64,000 nucleotides of DNA from Aquimonas sp964586455 (GTDB lineage Bacteria > Pseudomonadota > Gammaproteobacteria > Xanthomonadales > Xanthomonadaceae). A program made the position numbers and the translations under genes. Location of the stretch: assembly GCA_964586455.1 (NCBI GenBank), contig CAZPHV010000022.1:9028-73027 (forward strand). The letters run 5' to 3'. Below, piece after piece: positions 35,419-44,531 of the stretch (the stretch's first letter is position 1; the number at the start of each line of letters is the position of its first letter). Under the pieces are notes generated by a model. The model made no database searches and had not been told where the DNA came from. It saw nothing but the letters and a program-made list of their open reading frames with translations.

Positions 35419-36618
35419 ATGAACAAGCCGCCGCAGATCAAGGTGATGTTGTCGAGCCGCTCGATGAGCGCGGCGTTTGCACCGCCCCACGAAACCACGC
35501 TCGAACAGCTGCGGCGCAAGATTCAAAAGCAACTGCATGCCCTGCGCTGGGTACTGCCGGACGACGCCAGTGGACCCGGCCTCACTTCAGTAGATCCTAT
35601 CTTCGATGTCTGGATTCATGAGAACGACACCGCCAATGCGGGCAGCAACACTACCGGGCTCTCGCTAGATCAGATCAGTCAAGCCGACATCATCATCGTG
35701 CTCTACACCGGCGAAGCCGGATCGGCAGAAGGCAATGCTCAGATCGGGATCTGCCACGCCGAACTGCAGGCCGCACTGGCGCGACGCGGCGCAGTCGTGC
35801 ACATCGTCGAATTGATGCCAATCAAACAGTCCGAAGAACCGAACGATGTGAAGTTTCGCAGATACGTCAGAGAGCTCAAGCTGTTCCACACCAAGGTTGA
35901 AGACGAGTCGGATTTGCTTGCCAAGGTCAGGCGCCTGCTGCACAAGGCGGTGGCCGAACTGACCCACCGGGGCGCGCGTGGGAGGCCACGTCTGGATCGC
36001 GGCCAACCGCTTGACTGGAATCGGCTCGATCTCGTTGCTCGTCAAGAAACCATGCGCGATGCGCTCACGGCCGAGCTGGGTGTGCCGAAGTCAGACCTGA
36101 AAATCGAAGCGCCCGTGGTGATAGAACTCGCGGGCAGGTGCTTTGGTGCCCGTCTCGACGCCATCCCCGCCGCGCTCAGCGTGGCGGCCGCCCGCGAGCT
36201 GGTTGGTCAACCCTTCCATCGCGATCACCACTTCGTTTCGCGGCTCTCCAAATCGCAACCGGGCGTCATCCATCTCATCGCCTGTCACCGCGGCGTCACC
36301 GAGGCCCAGGCGACCCGCATGCTCGGCACGCCCAACGCCATCGCCGTCCCCAGCGACTTCGGCGTCTACGCCGCTGACCATGTGCAGCACATCCAGGTGT
36401 TCCTGCTCGCCCACTGCGCTGACGAATCCGCCATCGGCGTCGCCGTGCGGCGGCTTGATGAGTGGCTAAGGCAGACCGGCGAGATCGAGCGCGTTGCCCG
36501 CCGCGCCGAAGCGCGCCTGCAAATTCTGTACGCAGTCGAGGCTGCCGGGAAAGTCGCGCGCGGCGAGACAAGCCCGTCGAGCGTCAAGACGAAACCGGCC
36601 AAGAAACAAGCCGGTTGA
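35419..36618 (+). CDS. DUF4062-like TIR-fold protein
   Basis: 399 residues. The N-terminal 130 residues look like DUF4062: IKVMLSSRS (7-15), a helix with paired Arg/Lys, then ADIIIVLYTGEAGSAEGN (89-106) and a Glu-bearing helix (CHAELQAAL). DUF4062 is a Rossmann-like fold related to TIR and common in STAND and defence proteins. Residues about 190-370 are of unknown type, with a basic Lys/Pro-rich tail. The ATG at 35419 is preferred to the TTG one codon earlier. It opens a run of eight same-strand genes; the gap to the next is 126 bases and contains a 15-base tandem repeat (36698-36725). Confidence 0.72.
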   Translation: MNKPPQIKVMLSSRSMSAAFAPPHETTLEQLRRKIQKQLHALRWVLPDDASGPGLTSVDPIFDVWIHENDTANAGSNTTGLSLDQISQADIIIVLYTGEAGSAEGNAQIGICHAELQAALARRGAVVHIVELMPIKQSEEPNDVKFRRYVRELKLFHTKVEDESDLLAKVRRLLHKAVAELTHRGARGRPRLDRGQPLDWNRLDLVARQETMRDALTAELGVPKSDLKIEAPVVIELAGRCFGARLDAIPAALSVAAARELVGQPFHRDHHFVSRLSKSQPGVIHLIACHRGVTEAQATRMLGTPNAIAVPSDFGVYAADHVQHIQVFLLAHCADESAIGVAVRRLDEWLRQTGEIERVARRAEARLQILYAVEAAGKVARGETSPSSVKTKPAKKQAG

Positions 36619-36744
36619 GCGCCCAATCCGCCGAGTCGCCACTCACCGGCTCATGCGCCATCACCCACCTCTGCGCCACTCGTCACACCGTCAACTACCA
36701 CGTCGCCACCCACCACGTCGCCACCCACCCCCCAGGAGACCACC

Positions 36745-37707
36745 ATGCCCCACGTCACCTTCGTCCACGGACTCTCGAACAAGCCAGCTGCTGATGTCCT
36801 TCTTCCGATCTGGAAGCGCGCACTGGCGACGGGTGTCGATGGCCTCAATCTTGATGCGGAAGGGGTCAGCTCATCGATGGTCTATTGGGCGGATGTGCTC
36901 TACGAACGCCCGGACCAAGGAGAGGAAGCGGTGGCCTACGAGTCAACGTCAGCCGAAGATTTGGCTCGCGCGGATGGCAGCGTTGATGTCGAATTGCCAG
37001 CGATCCAGATGCGAACGGTAGAAGAGGCGGAATTCCTCACTGCGCTGCAGCGCCATTTCACCAGCGCCAGCATGGAAGACATCGATCTCGGCAAGGTGCC
37101 GTCGCCGGACGATCCAAGCGCGGTCGCGCTTGAGCGCGTGCCGCTGCCATGGTTCATCAAGAAGCGAATCATGAAGGCGTTCCTCCGCGACGCGCACCAC
37201 TACTACTTCAACAAACCGCACACGCCGAGGCCAGGCGAGACCTATCGCGTTCAGGACGAAATCCGACGCCGATTTGTCGCCGCATTGACCGCGCAAGCAG
37301 ACGTACCGGCTGCGAATGGGCCGCATATCGTGGTGTCGCACAGCATGGGCACCATGATCGCCTACGATTGCCTGAAGCGGGTCGCTGCCTGCCCCGCCAT
37401 CGATGGACTGATCACGCTCGGCAGTCCGCTCGGCATCGATGAAGTGCAGGACTGCAACAAGCCGGAGTGGACGCGCGTCGATGGGTTTCCCGCCGAGAAG
37501 CTGGCGGGGCGCTGGGTCAACCTCTTCGACCGTCTGGATGTGGTCTGCGCCGCTGACCCGCGCATCGCCGGGGATTTCCAGCACGGCGGCAAGGATCGCA
37601 TCGAAGACATCGGCGTCAGCAACCAGGGCTATTGGCGCCATGCGGTCGTCCAGTATCTGGCCCGGCCGCGCCTGCGCGAAGCCTTGGCATCGATGCTGAA
37701 TCTTTGA
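36745..37707 (+). CDS. Alpha/beta hydrolase (lipase/esterase-like)
   Basis: 320 residues. The oxyanion strand VTFVHGLSNKP (4-14) and nucleophile elbow SHSMG with Ser200 (198-202) mark an alpha/beta hydrolase. D266 or D269 (LFDRLDVV) and a His near residue 303 (YWRHAVV) would complete the triad. A long acidic insert lies between residues 50 and 130. No signal peptide, so it acts in the cytoplasm or at the inner face of the membrane. AGGAG precedes the ATG by seven bases. In this context it may be a lipid- or ester-cutting effector; this is inference from neighbours. The next gene starts 25 bases after the stop. Confidence 0.82.
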   Translation: MPHVTFVHGLSNKPAADVLLPIWKRALATGVDGLNLDAEGVSSSMVYWADVLYERPDQGEEAVAYESTSAEDLARADGSVDVELPAIQMRTVEEAEFLTALQRHFTSASMEDIDLGKVPSPDDPSAVALERVPLPWFIKKRIMKAFLRDAHHYYFNKPHTPRPGETYRVQDEIRRRFVAALTAQADVPAANGPHIVVSHSMGTMIAYDCLKRVAACPAIDGLITLGSPLGIDEVQDCNKPEWTRVDGFPAEKLAGRWVNLFDRLDVVCAADPRIAGDFQHGGKDRIEDIGVSNQGYWRHAVVQYLARPRLREALASMLNL

Positions 37708-37732
37708 ATCATCTTGGCTGGGGAGAATCACC

Positions 37733-39319
37733 ATGCCGAACGAGGACCTCGATTCACTTACCAAGGCGCTGGTCGAAAATCGCATCGGCTGGCGCGATCC
37801 AAGCGTGCAGTCGACCCTGGAGACCCTGCGTGCTGATCGCAACTTCGCAGCGCTAGCTGCGCTGACAGAGAAGTGCGCGCGATTTCATCCGAACGCGCCC
37901 AAGCTGCGCCGCCTGCAAGCACAGGCATTGATCGACTCAGGTCAACCCGCGACCGCTGTCAGCGTGATCGAGAGCGTCAGGTCGCACTTGGCCAACGATG
38001 ACCCTGAGCTTCCTGAGCTGCAGGGCCTGCTTGGTCGTGCCTATAAGCAGATGCTGATCGACAGCGGTGGCGGCAGGAGTGCAGAACAACGCGACTTGCT
38101 GGAGAGGGCGATTGCGGCTTACCGCAGTGCCTATGAGGTGGACTCGACGCGCTATTGGCACGGGGTCAATTTGCTCGCGCTTGGCTGGCGCGCGCAGCGA
38201 CAAGGACTAGCGCAAGGCAATGCAAGCCAATTGACGGAGCTCGCGCAGCAAGTGATGGCCACAGCGCGCGCGGCAGCATGGGACTCGCTTGACCCGTGGG
38301 CGCTAGCCACGGTGGCCGAGGCTTCCATCGCACTGGGAAACCCTGCGGCCACTGAAGATGCCTTGCGTGAGTTCCTCAACGCCAAAAGCCTTGAGGCGTT
38401 TCATGTGGGCAGCTTGCTGCGGCAGCTGGTGCAGGTCTGGCAACTTGACGGCAAGGAATGGTTAGGCGCGTTGACCGCCTTGCGTGCGATGCACATGTGC
38501 CTGCCCGGGGTCGACGCAACTCTGATGGCTGCGAGTGACGTGCAACAGCTGATGGCGGCCGGCGCAGAGGCAAAGGTCGTCTATGAGCGGATACTCGGCC
38601 CAGCCAAGGGGCTTGTTCCCTTCGAGTGGATCCAGACGGCGAACACTCGTGCCGCTGGCGTCGCTGCCGTGCGCAGCCGCGATGCCTATGGCCGCGACAG
38701 CACCATCGCCACCGCCTTTGTCATCGACGGCGGCAGCCTGCTCGACCAGTGGAAGGGGCACACACTCGCGCTCACCAATTTCCATGTGGTCAACCGCGAA
38801 GGCTTGAGCCCGGGGCTGTCTCCGGATTCCGTCGAGCTGGTCTTTGAAGCGGTCGATCCTGCACGCCGGCACACCATCAGACAAATCCTGTGGGAGTCTC
38901 CCGAGCGGGAGTTCGATTGCGTGATCCTGCAGCTGGACCCGCCGCCACCAACCAGTGGTGTTGCACCGCTGGCCCGCAATCTGCCGCTCAAGGATGCGAA
39001 ACCGCCAGTGCGGGTCTACATCATCGGGCATCCGGCAGGCCGTCCGTTGGAGTTCTCGATCCACGACAACGAACTGCTGGATCACAACCACGGGCTCAGC
39101 GAGGTCACCCACCTTCACTACCGGGCGCCAACCGAAAGCGGCAGCTCAGGCAGCCCGGTCTTCAAAGAAGGAAAGTGGGAGGCGATCGCCATCCATCACG
39201 CCTATACCGAGACGCGCCTCAACGGCGAGACGGGCGGCTATCAGGCCAACGAAGGCATCGGGCTGGCATCGATCAAGGCAAGATTGACCGCCCTCGCCGC
39301 GAGCCTGCCGACCCTCTGA
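37733..39319 (+). CDS. TPR (TPR-S-like) domain fused to trypsin-like protease
   Basis: 528 residues. Residues 1-290 are helical repeats, with a segment ERAIAAYRSAYEVDSTRYWH then NLLALG and DPWALATVAEASIALGNP that resembles the TPR-S/TRAF-binding-like module seen also in the next gene. Residues about 305-528 are a trypsin-like protease: His351 in LTNFHVV, Asp395 in EFDCVILQL and Ser472 in ESGSSGSP. There is no signal peptide, so it is an intracellular protease. The architecture fits a helical sensor holding a protease until triggered. GGGGAG lies ahead of the ATG; the next gene follows after 26 bases. Confidence 0.88.
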   Translation: MPNEDLDSLTKALVENRIGWRDPSVQSTLETLRADRNFAALAALTEKCARFHPNAPKLRRLQAQALIDSGQPATAVSVIESVRSHLANDDPELPELQGLLGRAYKQMLIDSGGGRSAEQRDLLERAIAAYRSAYEVDSTRYWHGVNLLALGWRAQRQGLAQGNASQLTELAQQVMATARAAAWDSLDPWALATVAEASIALGNPAATEDALREFLNAKSLEAFHVGSLLRQLVQVWQLDGKEWLGALTALRAMHMCLPGVDATLMAASDVQQLMAAGAEAKVVYERILGPAKGLVPFEWIQTANTRAAGVAAVRSRDAYGRDSTIATAFVIDGGSLLDQWKGHTLALTNFHVVNREGLSPGLSPDSVELVFEAVDPARRHTIRQILWESPEREFDCVILQLDPPPPTSGVAPLARNLPLKDAKPPVRVYIIGHPAGRPLEFSIHDNELLDHNHGLSEVTHLHYRAPTESGSSGSPVFKEGKWEAIAIHHAYTETRLNGETGGYQANEGIGLASIKARLTALAASLPTL

Positions 39320-39345
39320 AACCACACGACTTACAGGAGCATGTT

Positions 39346-40734
39346 ATGCCACTGAAACCCATCTGTTTCGTCGTCATGCCCTTCGGCACCAAGGACACCG
39401 GGGCAGACGCGCCGAACAAGCCCGCCAAGGTCAACTTCGATTTGCTCTGGTCCAAAGCGATCAAACCTGCGCTTGAGGCCCTCAACTATCGCCCGGTTCG
39501 CGCGGATGAGGATCGTGGCGCCTTGATCATCGTCGAGATGATCGAGCGCTTGATGTACTCCGATCTGGTGCTGGCCGACATCAGCACCGCCAATGCCAAC
39601 GTCTACTACGAAGTGGGTCTGCGCCACGCCGCGCGATCGCACGGCTGCGTACTGATTGGCGCGGACTGGGCCAAGCCGGTGTTCGACGTCGATCAGATGC
39701 GACGCATCCCGTACCCGAACCCGATGGACGAAATCGACGATGCCGCTGCAGGCGAGATTGTGGCAGCGCTGGTTGCGGGCATCCCGAACGCAGCGCAAAG
39801 CGCTTCGCCCCATCACGAGATTGGCTCGCGCTATGTCGAGCCGGCACAGCAACAGCGACGCGCGCAGGAGCTCGCGCAGGAACTGGATGCGTTTGAAGCG
39901 GTGTATCAACGCATGCAGTCGATCCTCGAACGACCACCCGCGGAACGACGTGCGGCAGCGCAGGCGTTCATTGCCGAGCACCCGGCGAGCAAGGTGCTGT
40001 CACCCTACCTGGCCGCCGTCATCGTGCCCTTTGTGCGTGACGCCAGCGAGGACTGGCAGCTCACGCTGAGCTACATCGACAGCCTGCCTCCGACCGTTCG
40101 CCAGCAGCCGTTTGTGCGCGAGCAGCGCGCCTTGGCCGAAAGCAAGAATGGCGATCATCACGCCGCCATTGCCGCACTCAAGGCGCTGATCAACTTGGCT
40201 GGCGCGACCCCTGAGCGGCACGGGCTTTTGGGGGGGCGCTACAAGAAGCTGTATCGCGCCTCCAAGGACAAGGGCGAGCCATGGCCGGCCTACCTCGATG
40301 CGGCCATCGACCACTACGAGACCGGGATGAACCTGGATCTCAATGAGTACTACTGCAGCTGCAACCTGCCCGCGCTGTACCGTGAGCGCGGCGAGGCCGA
40401 CGCCGAGTCGCGCGCAGTTGCCGTATCTGCCGCCTCACGCCTCGCCTGCGAACGCGCGGTTTCTCGCGGAAGCAAGGACGAGTGGCTACCACCGACGCTG
40501 CTGGGGCTGGCCTTCAGCGAAGGCAATGCCGATGCCGCGGCGGCGTTAAGCCTCAAAGTCGCGCGCAGCGCAGATGTGGACTGGAAGCTGGAGACCACCC
40601 TGAGCGACCTGCGCGCGCACGTTGAACACCACGCAAAGCGCGATGCTGCACTGGGCGCCGCACTGGCGACCGCGCTGGCGCGCTTGACCGCCACCTGGAA
40701 CGCGCTGCAAGCGAGTGCAAGGACACAGCCATGA
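39346..40734 (+). CDS. TIR-like MPFG-domain protein with TPR-S-like region
   Basis: 462 residues. The N-terminal 130 residues carry CFVVMPFG (7-14), SDLVLADIS (72-80) and NANVYYEVGLRHA (83-95), a set typical of TIR-like/nucleoside-deoxyribosyltransferase-like folds; Glu89 is the candidate catalytic residue for attack on NAD or a nucleotide. The C-terminal 330 residues are helical, including DAAIDHYETGMNLDLNEYYC then NLPALY and DEWLPPTLLGLAFSEGN, which parallels the module in the protease gene. AGGAG stands seven bases before the ATG. The stop overlaps the next start (ATGA). Could be an NAD- or nucleotide-hydrolysing effector. Confidence 0.8.
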   Translation: MPLKPICFVVMPFGTKDTGADAPNKPAKVNFDLLWSKAIKPALEALNYRPVRADEDRGALIIVEMIERLMYSDLVLADISTANANVYYEVGLRHAARSHGCVLIGADWAKPVFDVDQMRRIPYPNPMDEIDDAAAGEIVAALVAGIPNAAQSASPHHEIGSRYVEPAQQQRRAQELAQELDAFEAVYQRMQSILERPPAERRAAAQAFIAEHPASKVLSPYLAAVIVPFVRDASEDWQLTLSYIDSLPPTVRQQPFVREQRALAESKNGDHHAAIAALKALINLAGATPERHGLLGGRYKKLYRASKDKGEPWPAYLDAAIDHYETGMNLDLNEYYCSCNLPALYRERGEADAESRAVAVSAASRLACERAVSRGSKDEWLPPTLLGLAFSEGNADAAAALSLKVARSADVDWKLETTLSDLRAHVEHHAKRDAALGAALATALARLTATWNALQASARTQP

Positions 40735-41426
40735 AATTGTTCGTAGGCTATGGCTACAACGACCGCGATCAGTGGATCGAAGAGTGGGTGTTTCCGCTGA
40801 TTCGTTCCTTCGATTTCGAGATCGAGTCAGGCAAGGGCTTGGAGGGTCAAGACCTACGCGACGAAGTGAGATCGCGCATCGAGAAATCGCGTGCGGTGAT
40901 TGGCTTTACAACCCGCCGTGTGCAGCAAGTCGACAACAACTGGAGCACGCACCGATGGGTGATCGACGAACTGACGCACGCGCGCGCTCATCAAGTGCGC
41001 CATATGGAAGTGCGAGAGTCCGGTGTCGATCCGCAGGAGGGGATGCGCGGTGGTTTGGGGCGCTTGGACTTCGACTTCGAGCGCAAGGAGGCTTTGCTGG
41101 TGCAGCTAGCAGCGGTGCTACAACGCTGGCGCCGCGAGTTGCAGTCTGTCCGTGTATGGCTGCTGCCGGCCTCGATTCGCCCGATGATCATGCGGAAGTA
41201 CCGCGAGCCAGGCTTCAAGTGCGTCTATCGCACCATGATTGAAGCAGAGGAATCAGAACCGATCGAAGTGCAGCCCGTTCCCTACAAGGGTGGCGTCTTC
41301 ATCAAGCTGCGCGACGTGCCGCTGAATGCTGCCGTGCAGGTCGAGATCTCTCACGATGGCAAGACCTTCAGCTCCGATTTTGAGCCCATCGACGCCCCGA
41401 CCCTCACCTTGGTAGGAGACCACTGA
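40731..41426 (+). CDS. Small TIR-like protein
   Basis: 231 residues. Residues 1-90 look like a TIR-type fold: KLFVGYGYNDRD at the start, GLEGQDLRDEVRSRIEKSRAVIGFTTRR (middle part) and WVIDELTHARAH with Glu80 in the place of the TIR catalytic glutamate. Residues about 150-231 are beta-rich, possibly an Ig-like or C2-like add-on (PYKGGVFIKLRDVPLNAAV). No membrane helix. It overlaps the preceding gene by ATGA, and the pYEATS-like gene begins one base after its TGA, so it belongs to the same transcript. Confidence 0.65.
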   Translation: MKLFVGYGYNDRDQWIEEWVFPLIRSFDFEIESGKGLEGQDLRDEVRSRIEKSRAVIGFTTRRVQQVDNNWSTHRWVIDELTHARAHQVRHMEVRESGVDPQEGMRGGLGRLDFDFERKEALLVQLAAVLQRWRRELQSVRVWLLPASIRPMIMRKYREPGFKCVYRTMIEAEESEPIEVQPVPYKGGVFIKLRDVPLNAAVQVEISHDGKTFSSDFEPIDAPTLTLVGDH

Positions 41427-41427
41427 C

Positions 41428-41754
41428 ATGGCGTCCCCAACCACAGCCAATCTCGACATCCGCATCGAACAGGATCAGACCTATCACGGCGATGACTGGT
41501 GGTCATGGAGCATCTGGATCGAAGGCGACAATGCAGAACTTGATCGAATCGAAAGGGTCGTCTACCAGCTGCACCGCACCTTTCCTGAGCCCGTACGCAC
41601 CAAAACCGCGCGCGCCAACAAGTTCAAACTGGAAGCCGAAGGCTGGGGCGTGTTCACCATCTACGCCCGAGTTTTTACTCACGACGGCGAGGCCTGCAAG
41701 CTTTCGCATGACCTGGTGCTCAACTATCCCGACGGCAGCGCCACCGCCGCATGA
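41428..41754 (+). CDS. pYEATS-like domain protein
   Basis: 108 residues, nearly all one domain. The pattern of short strands with aromatic residues, DWWSWSIWIEGDNAELDRIE, then VVYQLHRTFPEP and GWGVFTIYARVFTHDG, is that of prokaryotic YEATS domains, whose eukaryotic relatives bind acylated lysine. In bacteria such domains sit beside TIR, STAND and protease genes and may sense a modified protein or ligand. AGGAG lies ten bases ahead of the ATG. Its stop overlaps the start of the NLR-like gene (ATGA), placing it directly with that sensor. Confidence 0.8.
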   Translation: MASPTTANLDIRIEQDQTYHGDDWWSWSIWIEGDNAELDRIERVVYQLHRTFPEPVRTKTARANKFKLEAEGWGVFTIYARVFTHDGEACKLSHDLVLNYPDGSATAA

Positions 41755-44531
41755 GCCAGCGCCTCTTCATCAGCTACCGCCGCAGCAATGCCTCGCCCGT
41801 CGATGCCTTGGTGGCTGCTCTGGAAGCCGAAGGCGTCGAAGTGTGGATGGATCGCAGCGAGATCGACGACGCGGCTAGCATCCAGCGCCGCATCGACGAA
41901 GGTTTGGCGAGCTGCCACGCGCTGCTCGCGTGGTACAGCGCCGACTATCCGAAATCGCGCGCCTGCCAGTGGGAGCTGACGGCGGCCCTGATCGCAGCGA
42001 GTGCCGAGGCCGCGCCGGTCAAGCGCATTCTCGTCATCAACCCTGAAGCCGACAACGCGCACATCCAGCCGCTGAAGGTGCGCGATATGCAGCATTTCGA
42101 CCTGGATGACGATGTCGCGACGCTGGCGCGGCGCGTTGCTGAGGCGATGCGCCCGATCCAGGGTGAACTCGGCGCGCTTCGGCGCCTGAATCGCCCGCGG
42201 GCGTATGGCTTTACGCCCTTGGGTTCCAGCCGCTTCGTCGGTCGGGTAACCCGGCTGTGGGACATCCACTCCGCACTGACCGCCGGCAACTTCGCCATTG
42301 TCGCCGGCCAGCCTTCACCGGCAGCGAAGGGTGAGCTGGCGCAGGTGCGCGGCAGCGGCGGCATCGGCAAATCGCTGTTGGCCGAAGAGTACGCCCTGCG
42401 CTTTGGCGCGTTCTGGCCGGGCGGCCTGTTCTGGCTGCGCGCCTATGGCGTTAGCGACAACCCCGACGAATCGCCCACCGCGCTCGCCGAGCGTCGCGAG
42501 CTTGCCTATGGCAGCCAGCTGGTCGGCTTCTGTCATGCACTGGGCATCGACACGCGCGAGAAATCCCTCCAGCAGCTACGCGCTGAACTGGGCCGCGCAA
42601 TGACCAAGCCCTACCTGTGGGTCGTCGACGACCTGCCCAGCGGCGACCGCACTGACCTGGAAGCCTGGCTCGCACCCTCCAGCGCGGGCCAGACCTTGGT
42701 GACCACCCGCAGCCGTCGCCTGGATGGCCTCGGCAGCGCCATTGAGCTCGGTGTGCTCGAAGCAGACGACGCGCGCGCGCTCCTGACGCTGGGCCATCCG
42801 CCGTCGACCGGTGAACAACACGCCGTCGCGCGAATTCTCGAACTGTTGGACGGCCACGCCCTGGCGGTCGACGTCGCCCGTGCAGCCTGCCGGCGGCTGG
42901 GCTACGCAGGATTCTGCGAGCATCTGGAAACCCCGGACGCCGACGCGATGGCGCTTGCCGGCGAGCTCGCCCAAGTCACCCCCAGCGGACACAGCCCGTA
43001 TATCGCGGTCACCCTGCTTGGCAGCATTCGACAGCTGGGTGAGCACGGCCTCGACTGCCTGCGGATTGCGGCCTCGCTGGCCGTCGCCCCAATCCCGAAC
43101 GAACTGGTGGCGGCCAGTCTCGCCGAAGCCGATTCCCTGCCCAAGCTCACCTCCGAACGCCGTGCCGCGCTGGGTGTGCAGCAGCTGCTCGACCATTCAT
43201 TGGCCGAGGAAGCCGGTGATGCCGGCGAATTCAGCGTCCACACCCTGATCGCCCGCACGCTGCGCTTTTGCGATGAGAACGGCGCTGAGCGACGTGAGCA
43301 GCTCAAAGCCGCACTGCTCAAGCAACTGGTCGACCGCATGCAGCAGGCTGCGGACATCCGCAATCACCCCTGCCTGCAGCCCATCCTCGCGCATGCGCAG
43401 TGGCTCGCAGAGCAAGCGAACGATGTTGTCGGTTTTGACTTGGCCGGCTGGCTCGGGCGACTTGAACTTGAGGCGGGCCGGTTCCGTGAGGGCGAGCAAT
43501 GGTGTCGGCTCGAATACGGCGGATACCAGCAGCTGCTGGGCAACGAGCACCCGGACACTCTGACCAGCATGAACAACCTCGCCCTCACCTTGGCGCGTCA
43601 AGGCGAACACGCCGAGGCGCGAATGCTGCATGAGCAAACGCTGGCGATCCGTCGCCGTGTACTAGGCGAAGAGCACCCCGCCACACTGACAAGCATGGGC
43701 AACCTCGCAAGCGCCTTGTGCAGCCAAGGCGACTACGCTGGGGCGCGGATGCTCCACGAGCCAACGCTGGCCATCAGCCTCCGCGTGCTCGGCGAGGAGC
43801 ACCCGGACACGCTGACCTGCATGAACAACCACGCGGCCATCTTGGCGTATCAAGGAGATCACGCCGGGGCGCGGATGCATTACGAGCAAGCGCTGGCGAT
43901 CCGAGGCTGCGTGCTGGGGGAGGAGCACCCGGACACGCTGGCGAGCAGAAACAACCTCGCCAGCACCTTGCAGAGTCAAGGCGATCACACTGGGGCGCGG
44001 ACGATGCAGGAGCAAACGCTGGTGATCTGCCGCCGCGTGCTGGGCGAGGAGCACCCGGACACGCTCGTGAGCATGAACAACCTCGCCACCATCTTGGCGC
44101 ATCAGGGCGATCACGCCGGGGCGCGGGCGTTGCAGGAGCAAACGCTGACGATCCGTCGCCGCGTGCTGGGGGAGGAGCACCCGTCTACGCTGATCAGCAT
44201 GAATAACCTCGCCAGCACCTTGGCACGTCAAGGCGATCACGCCGGCGCGCGGACGCTGCAGGAGCAAACGTTGACGATCCGTCGCCGCGTGCTGGGTGAC
44301 AAGCACCCCATGACAGTCCGCAGCGCGTGGAACCTGCTCTACACGCTTGATGGCCTGGGCGACCAACTCGCCGCGCGCGCCGTCCTTGAAAAGGACCTCA
44401 AGTGGCTGTTGTGCGCCGATGAAGCAACGCTGTCTGCGGATCAAGCGCAGGTTCGATCCATGCTTCAGAAGTGGCTCAACGGTGCAGTTGACGAACCCGC
44501 CCCCAACCGCGGCAACCAAGAGGCCAACTGA
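41751..44531 (+). CDS. NLR-like protein: TIR, NB-ARC-type ATPase, TPR repeats
   Basis: 926 residues. TIR domain 1-135: RLFISYRRSN, VWMDRSEI and Glu75 in CQWELTAAL, the expected NADase residue. STAND/NB-ARC-type ATPase about 160-430: Walker A GSGGIGKS (201-208), Walker B LWVVDD (289-294), TTRSRR (318-323) and a GxP-like DGHALAVDVA. A winged-helix/linker part follows, then kinesin-light-chain-type TPRs from residue 596: six 42-residue units plus a partial seventh, each with LGEEHPDTL. The layout is that of NLR-type immune sensors: TPRs detect, ATPase oligomerises, TIR destroys NAD or makes a signal. Sensor specificity is unknown. Confidence 0.92.
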   Translation: MSQRLFISYRRSNASPVDALVAALEAEGVEVWMDRSEIDDAASIQRRIDEGLASCHALLAWYSADYPKSRACQWELTAALIAASAEAAPVKRILVINPEADNAHIQPLKVRDMQHFDLDDDVATLARRVAEAMRPIQGELGALRRLNRPRAYGFTPLGSSRFVGRVTRLWDIHSALTAGNFAIVAGQPSPAAKGELAQVRGSGGIGKSLLAEEYALRFGAFWPGGLFWLRAYGVSDNPDESPTALAERRELAYGSQLVGFCHALGIDTREKSLQQLRAELGRAMTKPYLWVVDDLPSGDRTDLEAWLAPSSAGQTLVTTRSRRLDGLGSAIELGVLEADDARALLTLGHPPSTGEQHAVARILELLDGHALAVDVARAACRRLGYAGFCEHLETPDADAMALAGELAQVTPSGHSPYIAVTLLGSIRQLGEHGLDCLRIAASLAVAPIPNELVAASLAEADSLPKLTSERRAALGVQQLLDHSLAEEAGDAGEFSVHTLIARTLRFCDENGAERREQLKAALLKQLVDRMQQAADIRNHPCLQPILAHAQWLAEQANDVVGFDLAGWLGRLELEAGRFREGEQWCRLEYGGYQQLLGNEHPDTLTSMNNLALTLARQGEHAEARMLHEQTLAIRRRVLGEEHPATLTSMGNLASALCSQGDYAGARMLHEPTLAISLRVLGEEHPDTLTCMNNHAAILAYQGDHAGARMHYEQALAIRGCVLGEEHPDTLASRNNLASTLQSQGDHTGARTMQEQTLVICRRVLGEEHPDTLVSMNNLATILAHQGDHAGARALQEQTLTIRRRVLGEEHPSTLISMNNLASTLARQGDHAGARTLQEQTLTIRRRVLGDKHPMTVRSAWNLLYTLDGLGDQLAARAVLEKDLKWLLCADEATLSADQAQVRSMLQKWLNGAVDEPAPNRGNQEAN
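43536..44400 (+). repeat. Tandem 126-base coding repeats (TPR units)
   Basis: Six units with a strict 126-base period (codons for LG at 43536, 43662, 43788, 43914, 44040, 44166) plus a diverged seventh from 44292. Units are very similar in DNA in their helix A/B framework and differ at scattered positions, a set-up for copy-number change or recombination. Confidence 0.88.

Noticed and set aside
43536..44400. Non-coding satellite or CRISPR-like repeats
   Set aside because: The 126-base period equals 42 codons in frame and encodes TPR units of the NLR-like protein.
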